From positions 50,840,771 through 50,904,770 of the forward strand of contig NC_092875.1 in assembly GCF_028372415.1 (NCBI RefSeq): a DNA stretch of 64,000 bases, in the 5' to 3' direction. Below, in pieces: positions 10,109 through 52,439 of the stretch. The stretch comes from Notamacropus eugenii (taxonomy: Eukaryota; Chordata; Mammalia; Diprotodontia; Macropodidae). Each line of letters starts with the position of its first letter. Within the stretch, counting starts at the first letter, position 1. Below the pieces are notes generated by a model. The model had not been told where the DNA came from, did no database searches, and saw nothing but the letters and a program-made list of their open reading frames with translations. The position numbers and the translations under genes were made by a program.

Positions 10109-11878
10109 ATGTCGGTCACCAGCCATGAGACTAGGAAGTCTCGATCCAGCTCTGGCTCCATGAACATACAGATTTTCCATAAGCCCGGCCATGCAGACAG
10201 CCTCTTGACCCACTTGAACTTGCTGCGCCAGAAGTGCCTCTTCACTGATGTGGTGCTCAAGGCTGGCAGTGGGGTTTTCCACTGCCACCGAGCTGTGCTG
10301 GCTTCTTGTAGCTACTACTTTGAGGCCATGTTTGGAGGGGGCCTGAAGGAGAGCAGAGAGGGTCATGTGGACTTTGGGGACAGGCTGCATCCAGAGGTGT
10401 TGGAGCTATTGCTTGACTATGCCTACTCAGCCAGGGTGCTCATCAATGAAGAGAATGCAGAGTCTCTGCTAGAGGCCGGGGACATGCTGCAGTTTCATGA
10501 CATCCGGGATGCAGCTGCAGCCTTTCTGGAGAAAAATCTGCACCCGACCAACTGTCTTAATATGCTGGCCCTGTCTGATACCTTTAACTGTGATAGGCTG
10601 TTTGAGTTGTCCTGGAGAATGGCTTTAGCCAACTTTGCTTCTTTGTACAAGTCTGACGATTTCCTGAAACTCCCCAAAGGGAGACTGCTGGAGCTGGTGC
10701 AGAGTGAAGACTTGGAAGTGGAGGAGGAAAGCCTGGTCTATGAAGCAGTCATCGGGTGGATCAAGTATGAGCTGTCTGCCCGGCATGACGACTTGCCAGA
10801 GCTTTTGCGTTCTGTGCGCCTGGCACTTTTGCCTGAGGCTTACCTCAAAAACCAGGTGGCTCTAGAAGAGGTCGTAACGAACCACAAACTTGGAGGGGAG
10901 ATCGTGGCAGACGCCATGCGCTATAAAATGAGGCTCCTGCAGAATGATGGGCTAGTGACGGGCTTCTGTGCCCGGCCCAGGAAGGTCAGCCAGGCTCTCC
11001 TGCTGCTCGGGGGTCAGACGTTCATGTGTGACAAGATTTATACACTCGACCAGAGAACCAGCAACATCATCCCTAGGACAGACATTCCTAGTCCCCGGAA
11101 AGAATGCAGCGCTTGTGCCATTGGCTGTAAAGTCTATGTCACTGGTGGCCGGGGTTCTGAAAACAGCGCCTCCAAAGATGTGTGGGTGTATGACACCCTT
11201 CACGATGAATGGGCCAAGGCTGCCCCGATGTTAGTGGCCAGGTTTGGCCATGGTTCAGCTGAGTTGGCTCATTCTCTCTATGTAGTTGGGGGCCACACAG
11301 CTGTGAATGGTTCCTTTCCAGCCTCCCCCTCTGTGTCACTTAAACAGGTTGAACATTATGACCCGCAGACTAACAAATGGACTTTGGTGGCTCCACTCCG
11401 GGAAGGGGTAAGCAATGCTGCCGTGGTTGGGGCAAAGAAGAAGCTTTTTGTTTTTGGTGGCACCAGTGTTAACCAGATTCATCTCCCCAAAGTGCAGTGC
11501 TTTGATCCTTGTCAGAACCGCTGGACAGCGCCCACCACCTGTCCTCAAGCTTGGAGATACACTGCAGCTGCTGTGCTGGGCAGCCAGGTGATTGTGATTG
11601 GGGGTGACACAGAGTTCTCAGCCAGTTCTGCCTACCGCTTCCACAGTGACACCTTTCAGTGGTCTAAGTTTGGGGATGTGACAGCCAGAAGGATTAGCTG
11701 CCGAGCAGTCACCTGTGGAAATAGACTCTTCGTGGTGGGGGGCTACTGTGGGACCCAGCGCTGCAAAACCCTTGATTGCTACGACCCTTCCTCAGACACC
11801 TGGAGCAGCATCACCACCGTACCTTATTCCCTCATCCCCACAGCGTTTGTCAGCACCTGGAAGTATCTGTCTGTTTGA
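10109..11878 (+). CDS. ENC3: ENC3, BTB-BACK-Kelch protein (ectodermal-neural cortex family)
   Basis: A single intact coding exon of 589 aa, the same length as human ENC1 and KLHL25 (ENC2). The ATG at 10109 has A at -3. The preceding four codons that read open lie between the acceptor and this ATG and contain no ATG. The N-terminus MSVTSHETRKSRSSSGSMN follows the ENC signature. Rough domains by alignment with ENC1: BTB 30-145, BACK 150-255, six Kelch blades 296-585 with the usual GG doublets, and the conserved end SLIPTAFVSTWK. The family acts as CUL3 ubiquitin-ligase adaptors, and ENC1 also binds actin. The role of ENC3 itself is unknown. It differs from ENC1 and KLHL25 at many BTB/BACK positions where those two agree, so it is neither. 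ENC3 is reported as lost in placental mammals but kept in marsupials. Recent loss of function is unlikely, since the frame is unbroken and domains are complete. Confidence 0.93.
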   Translation: MSVTSHETRKSRSSSGSMNIQIFHKPGHADSLLTHLNLLRQKCLFTDVVLKAGSGVFHCHRAVLASCSYYFEAMFGGGLKESREGHVDFGDRLHPEVLELLLDYAYSARVLINEENAESLLEAGDMLQFHDIRDAAAAFLEKNLHPTNCLNMLALSDTFNCDRLFELSWRMALANFASLYKSDDFLKLPKGRLLELVQSEDLEVEEESLVYEAVIGWIKYELSARHDDLPELLRSVRLALLPEAYLKNQVALEEVVTNHKLGGEIVADAMRYKMRLLQNDGLVTGFCARPRKVSQALLLLGGQTFMCDKIYTLDQRTSNIIPRTDIPSPRKECSACAIGCKVYVTGGRGSENSASKDVWVYDTLHDEWAKAAPMLVARFGHGSAELAHSLYVVGGHTAVNGSFPASPSVSLKQVEHYDPQTNKWTLVAPLREGVSNAAVVGAKKKLFVFGGTSVNQIHLPKVQCFDPCQNRWTAPTTCPQAWRYTAAAVLGSQVIVIGGDTEFSASSAYRFHSDTFQWSKFGDVTARRISCRAVTCGNRLFVVGGYCGTQRCKTLDCYDPSSDTWSSITTVPYSLIPTAFVSTWKYLSV

Positions 11879-14000
11879 AGATCTCCCCTGCAGGAGAGGG
11901 AAATGAGAACGGTAAATACCAGTCTTTCCTAGTTAAGCCTTGGCTAGAGCTCCCCCTTGTTTGCCAAACATGATCACAGGCCTGTAACAAGACAGGACCA
12001 AGATGGTGACGTGGGCTCTTTCTACAGCAATTCACTGAATTACTACTTTCTCAGTTCCTGCTGTGGTTTTGCTTTCACTTAAGTCTCCTGAACTATATTT
12101 AGATCTCCTTAGCTATGGATTTTTGAAGTGTGGTTGAGATTAAGTGTCATCAGGAACTTGGGCCACTTTGTAAAACTACACATGCATAAGCTGCTTTCCT
12201 CTAAAACAAATTTATCTAACCATATTGCACAGGTCTTCAGGTTCAGGGTAGACAAAACCGGTCTCATTATAGGAAACCTCAGTAATACCGCAGGGATTGG
12301 GCCGTGAAAACAGAAGCTGAGATTCAGTCTGGTTCATCCATATGATAACCAGAGGTTGTCTAATGCTAGTGTGGCCTAAGATGGCTTTTCTTGGATGTGC
12401 CCCTCATGTGCAGCTATGGGACTTTGTGGCTTTTTCACAGCTCACTGGCTCGATTACATTGACCTTAAACCTTCTAAGTGCTTCTTACTCATGGCCCAGA
12501 CAGAACCTCTAATTTCTTAATGAGCCATGAATTACATTAGAGAAACTTTAGTGTGCTTCCAGGGTATCATACATGGATGAATTATTTTGTGTCACAGCAG
12601 GATAGGACCTGATCTTCTCAGGGCCAAGGGCAATTAATTTTAATTTTCTTTTGAAAAACATGAAAGCTTTTTCCTTGGAAAGGAAAGGACCTTGCCAGGT
12701 ATTTTCTGTATATCTTATGGCACCCATCTCAGTGCTGTGCACCTAATAAATACTTTATGAATTGAAAACATCTGCCTAGACATACTAAAAGGAGAAAGTC
12801 CAGTCCTCTTAGAATTCGTATTGGAATTTGTTCTACATGTTTGCTGTAACTAATGATGCTTTCCTTTATTCCCAACAGGAGGCCTGGGGTCTACTCTCAG
12901 TTTCTTGCTTCAGAGGATCCTCTTCAGCAGCCAAGTGTTGTCTACTCTTGGAATGTCCTGTTGGCACCAGAATCCTGCCTAGCCGTTGGGAGGGTGGCAT
13001 CTGTGGTGTACGTGGCTCTGGGATCGCAGGATGAAAGTGGGCTCACCACCTAATGAGTAAAACTATTGACTTATGTTGGTTATGTAGATTTGGGACAGAT
13101 GCAATGAGCCCAGATTGCTGGTGAATGAAGGGGCTAGAGACCACAGTGCAGGGAGCACAGCCCCTGGGAGATATGGTCATTGTCATGGAGTGCTCACTCC
13201 TATTATTGCTGAAGCTTGACAGCTGGTGAAGCAGAGGCTGACATTTTAACCAATACACCAGTACCTCCCTTTCAAAGAGAGGTGCTAGTCCCATCGTTGT
13301 CACTGATTACAGCCTTTCTGTGCTCTGAGGCCAGTCTTAACCTCTTCAGAATCTGCTTTGTTGGTGGTAACACATGTTGGTGGATTTGGGCAGTGAAGAA
13401 TGTTAACTAGTATCAAGCCTCCTTGTGCACATGGTGAACGACCAGGTCGAAGAGTCCTGTTTTAGGTCCAAAAGGAAGTGACACTGAAATGACAGCTGAC
13501 TTCAAGTGACTTGAAAATTAGCTGGAGGCAGTTCGCAAAGAGCTCCACAGTGGAAGCATCTTTAGAATCTGTGTGTCGCTTTCTAAGATCAGGCATTTGA
13601 AGAAGACCTCCCTTTTTTGGTAGTATGAGGCTTAGTAACTGTAACCATTCCTAAAGGAAAAAAAAAAGTCTTCCCTAACATTTTTCTGTCTTGTTTAGTT
13701 CCTTTGGTATTTTCTTGACTTTTATGGAGTTTTTATTCTGGGTCTGTAGTAACTTTTAATTATTAATTAACTGCATCCTTTATTTAAAAAACTATTAACT
13801 GCATCATTTATTTAAAATTTAAAATATCTGTGTTTAGTCTGTGGATAAACTTTTGGTTTTTTAAAATCAATTCCAAAGTTGCCTTAATAAAACCAAGTCA
13901 TGAGAGAAAAGAAGGCCATCACATCTCTTTATGTTCCCTTAGTCCTGACCAGCCTTTCTGCAGCCCAAGGTTAGGAAAAAAATAAATTTCAGTGCTGCTC
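11879..14000 (+). other. ENC3: ENC3 3' UTR (probable)
   Basis: No further coding sequence follows the stop. AATAAA candidates on the plus strand are at 12745-12750 (inside a SINE/L2-like tail), 13886-13891 and 13981-13986. One of the last two probably gives a 3' UTR of about 2 kb. 12000-13700 is mostly non-repetitive. A weak acceptor-like site near 12878 is not needed to explain anything. Confidence 0.5.
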
Positions 14001-16040
14001 TTTTAGGCTACATCACGTCTGTAGAGGACAGGGTTCCAGATGGACCTAGATTAAGGGGCTGCCGCTTTAGGGGCAGTGCTGCCTAGAGTCAGTTGTGGAA
14101 GCAGACCCTAACTAGGAATTCTCCAAGGTTTAATCATAACATTCCTAGGACTTTCATACTCTTCTCCTCTTGAGAAACATGCACTGACTCACCCAAGATC
14201 ATTCAACAAACCTGGTCAAGTTGGCTCCTACTGATTAAAAACAGCTCCGACCTAATGAAGTCAGACCTGCTTCCATGATCATTCAGAATTGGTTTTTTAA
14301 CGAACAGTGGGTTCAAGGGACCTGGGTCCACCCTGACTATTAAAAAAAGACTTTTAGAATGGAATGTGTCTTGGAGATGGCACCTAATCTCATTGTGTAC
14401 ATGGGTGTGCAAGATGATGACCCAGACCCAGTTTGTGCCTTGGTATTGATGTATTCCTGTCACCAGGAAAAAAAACCTTAAAAACACCACTAACGTCTCA
14501 GTTATACCTGTGTACACACAATGCCAATTTAGAAACTAAATGTGCTTCAAACAGCCCACTACCACTACTCTTAGGATATCGAGGGACAGAATTTGCCCAA
14601 TTCAGAATTGAACTCCCAGCAACTCCTAGTGGCTTAGGGAATAGACTTGGTCCTGGGCTTGAATCTCACCTAACACACTTGATAGCTGTGGCTCCCTGGG
14701 ACAATTATGTAACTTCTCTGAGCCTCAGTTATAACACCTGTAGAAACGGGGAATGATCACAGCACCTACATGGAATTGTGAGGGGTGAACGAATGTAAGG
14801 TGCTTTGTAAATCTTCAAGTGTTCTGAAAACACCAGCTTTTATTAAGGGAGGAAGAATGGTGCTGAAAAGGGCATGTCTTTCCTCCTTTAATTTAGCCCA
14901 CAACCAAGAGGTAGTGAACTCCTGGGTTTTTGAGGGGAGGTTCTTCAGAGCAGAGAGCAGCAAGCAGCTTGGTCTGGGCACAAACAGCCATAATGGTGCC
15001 TGAAGGCACTGGGCCCACTCACTGCCCCTGCAGAGGGGCCAGGTGCTCCTTTGAGACTCTTCCTTAATTACCAGCTGACATTTACACATACAGCTCCTAT
15101 CACCTGCACCTTACAGAGGAGGAAAGTGAGGCTGTGCTTCATGTTCTAAACTCCAGGAAGGCAGGAACCTCACATCTCAAACAGGAGAGCGCTCTGCAGT
15201 TGTAGGTGCCTGACAAGCCTCCAAACGCCCCACTCTTCTGACTCCCTCCAATGTAGGATTCTTCCCAGAGGGCTCTGTCCTGTTTGGTGGGTTCTGAAGG
15301 CTTCCAGAAACATCAGTGTTCAGTAGGCCGTAACTCCCAATTAGATTCTGTGCTTTATTCTAGGTCTGGAACAAATAATCTCCCATAGGGAGACTGGTCC
15401 TCTAATTCCCACAAGTTTCTTTTATGGCACTGGATTGGGGTAGGCCTGGTTCTTTCAGTGTTAGGAAGCAGCTGATTTGGGGCTGGTTTGGTAATAATTT
15501 AACTTTCCACCTGACAGGACCCTTACCCACTAGCATGTCTATCCAGAGATACAGGAATGACACTTTCCTTTTGCTTTTTATGCCCAGTCCCTTCCTTTCC
15601 CTCACATGAGGTCATTAACATCTGGCTAAGATGTAAGACCTAATACTAACCCCCTAGTGAGGGAGTATTCACAGAGCCCTAAGGCACAGAAATACAGCCC
15701 CCCCCACCCCCCCATTCAGAGGTGCTGTGCTGGCTTCTGTACAGACATTTCTTCAATTTATTAGCCCTCCCTAAACAAATTACTCTCATTTTAACTACAT
15801 ATTATCCAACACTGTCACTGACTTTATTACATAGTTATGCTTACGTGTAACTTTCCCCTAGTTGAGGGCAGGAACCCATGTCTTATTTTCTCTCTCCCTC
15901 AATGCCAAGAGGTTTAGAGCATCAGAAATAACGCTGCCTTTGGAATCAAAAGACCTGAGTTCAAAAATGGGACAATAATGCTCAAATATCTAGTCCCACA
16001 AAGCTGCTGTGTGGACATCAAGGAATGTTAAGCAGCTTGT
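14000..16040. other. Gap between convergent ENC3 and minus-strand genes
   Basis: It holds a plus-strand MIR at about 14625-14820 ('cttgatagctgtggctccct', 'aatgtaaggtgctttgtaaa'). A second eroded MIR is at about 15905-16050 ('gaatcaaaagacctgagttc'). The rest, including 14820-15900, shows no exon or repeat I can name. Confidence 0.5.
14625..14820 (+). repeat. MIR-type SINE
   Basis: A near complete MIR: 'gactcttggtcctgggcttga'-like head, a core with 'gctccctgggacaattatgt', and a 3' end with 'gtaaggtgctttgtaaatc'. Confidence 0.75.
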
Positions 16041-16058
16041 AAAACACAAACACCAGCT

Positions 16059-16064
16059 TTTATT
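16059..16064 (-). terminator. AATAAA poly(A) signal of the orphan terminal exon
   Basis: A canonical AATAAA on the minus strand, 27 nt after the TAA at 16093-16091. It is followed on the transcript by a U/GU-rich element (TGGTGTTTGTGTTTTAC) at about 16054-16038. This is a textbook cleavage and polyadenylation arrangement with a very short 3' UTR. Confidence 0.65.
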
Positions 16065-16090
16065 GTCAGTGCAGTAGGTGTTTCATCCAT

Positions 16091-16294
16091 TTAATTGAAT
16101 TTAACCAAATCCGGGACAAAATCTTCCCAATCAAATTGGTCTAAGGTGGGAACACCATCAGAAAGGATTGAATCAGGCTTGACTATCACAGTGGTACTCA
16201 TGGAACGCTTACTGGAAGGCCTGGAGACTTCCTGTGCACTGCGTTGGAAAGACAGAGCCTCTCTGAAGAGTTTGGGGAAGGACATGGATTCAGA
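16091..16294 (-). CDS. Unassigned terminal coding exon (67 codons)
   Basis: Reading the minus strand, an acceptor (TTATTCTGTGTAG) is followed by 67 open codons in phase 0, a TAA stop and, 27 nt later, AATAAA with a GU-rich element. The predicted protein end includes SKRSMSTTVIVKPDS and then the acidic, aromatic tail VPTLDQFDWEDFVPDLVKFN. I do not recognise the family. No donor-paired upstream exon could be pinned down nearby. It could be an alternative last exon of ARHGEF18 (exons ending in phase 0, such as 23876, would join in frame), or the end of another same-strand gene. The normal ARHGEF18 end at 20538 lies 4.2 kb upstream. A chance ORF is possible but would not explain the poly(A) arrangement. 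Confidence 0.45.
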   Translation of the reverse strand, partial: SESMSFPKLFREALSFQRSAQEVSRPSSKRSMSTTVIVKPDSILSDGVPTLDQFDWEDFVPDLVKFN

Positions 16295-16738
16295 CTACAC
16301 AGAATAAGATGTGGGTAAGTGGTGAAGAAGTGCCAACACCCAAGGTCATGGGTCTATTTAAGTAAGTGAGAAAAAGCTTTTTGTTAATTAAAAAGAGAAA
16401 AATTAAATTTAAAACAAACAAAAAAAGCTAAAGACGAGATTGACTCGCTCAAGGAGCAAGGTGCAACATTCTAGCTTTGTTTTACTTTAAGATATCTTCC
16501 CAAAGGAAAACTTTTTGTTTAACTGCCCACAAATGCATCCCCCTGCCACCATCGGGGAAGATGCGGCAGCACACAGCACCCTGTGAGTGCGCTATCACAG
16601 CTCTGCAGTCAGGTAAGTCCAGCTGAGACGCCACACAGGACCAACTGCTCCTTAGCAAAGCCAGTCTTTCAGAGCAACATGAAACTGATGTTCAGACACA
16701 TTTCAACTTGAGACACAAGGCTTGTTTTAGTAATTGTT

Positions 16739-19700
16739 TTTATTGCTAGAAATCAGTACTCGGGTTCCAAGGCTGTTCTGAAATCGTGCGGTCAAGAGCC
16801 AGCACAATCATTGTAAAAACAAAAACAAAACATCAAACTGGGAGGTGAACTAAGATCACAGTACAATTAATGAAGTGCACGAGTCAACAGAAATATTAAC
16901 ATGTGCTTAACCATCAACTTTACAAATAAAATTAGATACTAACAGGAAGTGAAGGGGATACTCTTGGCAGGGGAATAACTATTTACAACCTTGCCATTCT
17001 AGCAGAACTGAGGAAGCTCCCAACCCAGGGAAGACCACCATCCTTTCCTACAACACGGAGCTGGTTTGAAATCCCCTAACCTCCTACCGTGATTATTCAG
17101 AGATCACTAGTTCAAAGTCACTGGACTGGACCTAAGACTAAACAGCATCAAACTCTTATCACAGCTCAGTAAGAACGTGAGCACATCAATAGAATCACGG
17201 ACAAGAAGTTTTCCTTCCAAGATCAAACAAATTTAAAGTAAACTTTTCTAAAGTGCTCCAATACTTCAGTACAAAAATATAAAACACTGATTATAAACAT
17301 GGCACAAATTAAATTTAATGTGTAGTATATATATTTCAAAGGGCAATGAGGACTGCTGATGGAAAAGGTTTTTTGAACAATAAAAACCACAACTTTTCTC
17401 TCTCAGAACATCACCTGCTGAGCAGGACCTGCAACCATAACAGGAATTGAAATTAATGATGTCTCATGATTGTACAACCGTTTCTTCAAGGAGAGGGTGG
17501 CGGTGAGGGGGTTGGGGGAGAGAGAGAGAAGATCAGGCAGATTCAATGTTCCACGTACCAGAAAGGAGATTTCCCTTACTAGAGTGAAGGTAAGAAGGAA
17601 GACAATTTCTGCTGTTGATCCCTTCTACAAACTCATGAGAAAAAGGTTTCAGCAAATCAGGCACACTTGCCAGCCCTGACCTCACAGGTGAAACTTGGGT
17701 TTGCTCTGGGAACATCCCATAACACGATGCAATACTCTGGCGGATGCAGCCAAAACACAAGAGCCATCAATCTTTACGGGGGAAACATGGCCACAGAACA
17801 ACTGGGAACACTTTCCTGTTTCCAGGGCTGTGGTGACAGGCATTGTCCAGAGCTCGGTGCAGGATTCTCTAGCAAAGACAAGCTATCTCAATGCTGGGGC
17901 CTTTTCTTCTGACCAAGAGCTCAGGCCCATCCTTCTCCAGGACAACTCTTTCTCTGCCTTCCAGGGATGCTGTGCAACATCAATGGCAGAATCCTAACAG
18001 CCTCAACAAGGACTTGATCTGAACCTAAACTTGCAGGTTGCTGCTCTCACGATCACAAAAAGAAAACCAACTCGCTGCATCCCAGCTGTGGGAGCAGGCA
18101 GAGGCCCCATGCATGTTCTCATGCTGGGCCCTGGCCAGGGCAGATGAGGCTGTCCCAGAATCAGCCCTGTGCTGGCTCTTTACAAAGAGCTCCAGGCGAG
18201 AGGGACAGAGGCTCCCTCTTCTGTTTCCCATTATCTTCCCTGCTAGGCTTTGCAACAACTTTTGAATCTGATTTTAATTCAAAGGAACTGAAAGGTTTTT
18301 TACCTGCACCATTGACAAATACATGTTGCAACCCATATGTCTGCATCTGGGGCTAGATTTCCCTGCAACTCTCTGCACTTCACTGAGTAGCCTACAGACT
18401 CCAATGGCACACCTCTTCACAGGCTACAGCACAATCCCTCCTCTAATGAATCAAGCTCCTATGATCAGGCCTAAAACTTTTATTGTGGGCTGATGATTAC
18501 AAGGAATGACTAGGGGTCCTGCCCTTTGTATGGTGGGTTACATTCCAAACCATCAGCCCAGCAAGTCCCACATCACCACTTTGAGCACAATTCCACAAGT
18601 CCAGAGTTCTGGCCAAAGCTGGAACGTGGTTGTGGACAAAGGCAGACAGAAATGATGCCTAACCACCTCCCCAACATTATGATTTTAAGGGAAATTTTTT
18701 CCCCACGTGTCCAAGAGAACCACAAGCAAACAATTTCATTTCTGTGACACCGCTGTGAGACAAAATTAGAGTCAGAGAACCTGGGTTTGAATCTAAAGTG
18801 TACTACTTACAAGAGTTGGCTTCAGTTTCCTCACTGGTGAAATTATTGGGCTAGAAGACTTCTCTGCCTACTTCCAGTTCTAAAACTATGAAACTACCTT
18901 CATACAGAGAGGGGAGAAAAAATGGGGAAACAACATAAACAAAATTTTACTGCAAGTCACTTTTTCTAACAGAATCTGTTCTGTGCTTGCCATGAACCCT
19001 GGTTTTTTCTGGGACCTGACCACTGCAGATGATTCTTCAGGAAACTTCAAATAATTTGCCATCCTCTTTACTTACATAGTCTGCTTTTCGGGGGGCAATG
19101 GGGGAGAGTGGGACACACAAAGAAGAACAGACTGCTGTCGACAAGCAGCTTCATGGCCTGCAAATGTAGTTTTCCCAGACTGCTCCGTGAAAATGATACT
19201 TGAAGGCTCTGTGCAACCCTCTGGGGCCTGCAGCTTCTGTGGATTCTGGCTGCCTTAGGTAAATCCCAAGAGTACTCATCAATTTAGAGAAATGCTGCTC
19301 CCCTACAGTCGGGTCCATGATAATCAGAAGAGCAGAAAGCCCCAAGGCCTGGGCCTAATCAATGAACCATGCACCAAGCTGCCATAACCATGCCCTGCTG
19401 CCTGAACAGTCAAGTTCATTTTCTTCATATTAATTTCAGAATGAGGTTTCAAAGTAATAATCCAACAGTTTTTGGGCCCATGTTCCCTTTATTCCCATTA
19501 CATTGCAGCCTTCCAGCAGCTGCTGATCAGTGGAGATATCAGCACCTCACCATCTTGTCTGTGTGATAAGAAAGGCCCCCACGAGCAGGGCCCTCACTGT
19601 AACAATCTAGAAGACAAAGCATTCTAGAAGACAGTGACCTATTGCACTCTCAACCTTGCTAAAATTTTTTAGATTTAGCATCTTCATCAATAATCAGGCA

Positions 19701-20537
19701 AACATCCCAATCTTAGGTTCACTATGAACCAACATGATTTGCTTTGGGAATCTGTACCACACCCAGCAGTCTCCAAATGGAGATGAGCCTAAGGTGCCTT
19801 TTCTCAAGATGGACAATGTTGATGGCCTGCCAATCAGGGACAGGCAGAAGGTGGGTTGTGAGGATCACCTCTCCCAGAACGGATATGTTCCCTGAATTGG
19901 CCTCTGGGGTCTTGAAACCAAGGTCATAGTTTTAAGGCCCCACTATACTCCTATACTCTAGGTCCACCTTCCAGCTCGTACAGAGGGCCAAGAATCCCAG
20001 GACCCTAAGGATGGGTGGTTTGCTGGCTTGTCATCTAACTGCTTTCTGAAATTGTAACTATTGGCCACAACTCTGTAAAAGGAGATTTAAAATAGATTTC
20101 TCTCTTACCCAAATGGGGTCCTATTATTTAGAACAGCTCCTTAGTTCATTTATGGTTCAACTTTCAATTAAAACTTTTTCTAAAAAAGAGATTAAAAACT
20201 TAACCAAAGAATCATTGCAAATTCACCAAAAAGAGCGTATTATGGTGGATGGCAACATATCAATGGATTTGGAATTGATATACACTAGGCCATGTTCAAG
20301 TCCATAGTGGTTATGCCTGAAAAAGAGATAAGCAAATGCCAATGTTGTCACAATGACCCCTCTGGAGCTCCCAGGTGAACACTGACTGTATGAAAGAAAG
20401 CCTGGCTTCATCGGAAGCAGATGTCACTGTGGAGGAGATGGGAGATGACAGCCAGCGCTGGGTCTCTGTTGCCCTGGAGTCTCCATGGAGATCCCCTCCA
20501 AGAGGATGGCACCAGGTGCACCCTGTGCTACAACGGT
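16739..20537 (-). other. ARHGEF18: ARHGEF18 3' UTR (probable)
   Basis: Downstream of the ARHGEF18 stop the minus strand runs through mostly non-repetitive sequence to AATAAA at 16744-16739. Earlier AATAAA hexamers on the same strand (about 19493-19487 and 18483-18478) could give shorter UTRs. A plus-strand MIR is embedded at about 18755-18895. No coding exon is evident in this stretch. The true end is uncertain and could lie as far as 16059 if the orphan exon belongs to the same transcript unit. Confidence 0.4.
18755..18895 (+). repeat. MIR-type SINE
   Basis: Contains 'tagagtcagagaacctgggt', 'ggcttcagtttcctcactgg' and 'gggctagaagacttctctgc'. It is antisense within the presumed ARHGEF18 3' UTR. 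Confidence 0.7.
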
Positions 20538-50754
<30,217 letters not shown>

Positions 50755-50808
50755 GCTGACACCTGGGTCCCTCCAACCAAGCACCGGGAGGATCAGAGAA
50801 GCACTGGC

Positions 50809-50814
50809 TTTATA
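50809..50814 (-). promoter_or_regulatory. ARHGEF18: Possible TATA box for the MGNANSK form
   Basis: TATAAAG on the minus strand, 55-60 bp before the ATG at 50754, would place initiation near 50780 with a 5' UTR of about 25 nt. Alternatively the CCCAG at about 50762 is a splice acceptor and the exon continues from an upstream leader. The sequence around it is not CpG-rich. Weakly supported. Confidence 0.3.
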
Positions 50815-51984
50815 GCACCGGGTGATCCTTCTAGAAATGTAAAGCCACTTAACTTACTGTATTGGCTAAATCAGCAGGTCGGAAGGGCAGGAAATTGGTC
50901 CCCACTGTGCCCATTTAGTGTGGAAACCAGAAAGCATTTTCTCCGTTTATAAAACACCAGAGCCCAGCACTGTTCACAGGTGATAAAAAGTAAGCATCAT
51001 TTTACATCCAATGTGAATAAACAGAAAAGAAATCGCTTTTCCCTATGATGCAAATTACATTATATCAGCACAACAGTGACTGACATTCATACCTAGGGCT
51101 TCATTATATGGAGTGAGGATGATTTTTGAAACTGAAGAGATTGCAAAATATGGTATTTGGCTATCTTGTGGTCAAATGTCATGAACAGAATTTTAACATT
51201 CGATTTTTTGACACTCATTCAACATGTAATACATATTAAGGGTTCCTTTCATTTGCTCATTAATTTATAGATTAAGTGATATATTTATCTTTTCTCTAGA
51301 AAACAATACATGTCTCAGAATGGAAAAACCATCATTATACTAAATTTTCCTCTCAGTCAAAATACCAATCCCAGCCAAGTCTGACTGAGAAAGGCTGAGG
51401 ATCAATTTGAGTCTTACCACAAAAAAAGGCATTTCAGAACTGCACTTCATAGAAGGAGACATACATTACAAGGATTAAAACAAATCTGTCCAGTGGCTGG
51501 CTTTAGGGGGCTGTCTGCTAGCATCTGCCCTGAACTGGAAAATCCACCTACAGGTCAGCAGAAGGGAAAGCAGTAAATGCATTCATTATTTCTCAGCAGT
51601 CTATTTACAAACTGGTGCTTTTACCATGAAGCAAGCCCAGAAAGTGAAGTTAGCTAGTCCATACTTAAGATTCTCCATTTCAGAAGTGGAATTAGAATTC
51701 AGATCCCAGGGCAGGCTGAATATGGACTGGCATTTACAAGTGATCACAGCTGTACCTTCTTTACACAGACATAAAGACAGAGGGTATTTCAATCATAAAA
51801 TTTCTGGTAAGGAAGTGATAAAGAATAAATGAGATTGTAAATATTAGCATTTAAAGTCCATGATTCAGGTGAGGTGACATTACACCTAACCCAGAAACTC
51901 TTTATCACGGCTTAAAACACTGATGGAGTGAGGGTCACAATAGTAACTCACATTTATGTATCAGTCTACGTACAGGAGGGTCTC

Positions 51985-52140
51985 ATCTGATCCTACCAGC
52001 CCAAGGCCTTAAGTACTATGGGTATTATTATCTATTTGACAGGTGAGGTTGGACCCCTTGCTTGTGGTTCCCCAATAAACAAGTGAGTATCAGAGCAGGC
52101 ACCTGGACTGAGTTCAAGCGTTTTCCTCTACAGAGGCATC
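51985..52140 (-). repeat. MIR fragment, reverse
   Basis: The plus strand shows 'tatttgacaggtgaggttgg' and 'gtatcagagcaggcacctgg', the reverse of a MIR core. Confidence 0.5.
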
Positions 52141-52439
52141 AATCTCACTAAATTTGGATTGAATATGGAAATAAGGCAGCTAGAGCAAGCACCAAGCACA
52201 TGGCTTCAGAAAGCTGAGGGGGTTCATTTTATAGATAGCAGCTAGAGAGATTAAATGATGTTACACAGTCAATCACTCAGGACTTATTAAATTCCCACTG
52301 TGTGCCAAGGACTGTGTCAGGCAGGCATTGAGGACATGAAGGTAAACAAGCAGCAGAGTCAGACCCTGAGGAACTCAATTTTGTTCAGGGACAGGAAACA
52401 CAATCAAATTCCTCTCTCTACCTACTGAAAAGTCTTCAG

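Noticed and set aside
12870-13053. Acceptor-like site near 12878 and short frame after it
   Set aside because: No paired donor within ENC3 and no conserved protein. It is more easily part of the 3' UTR.
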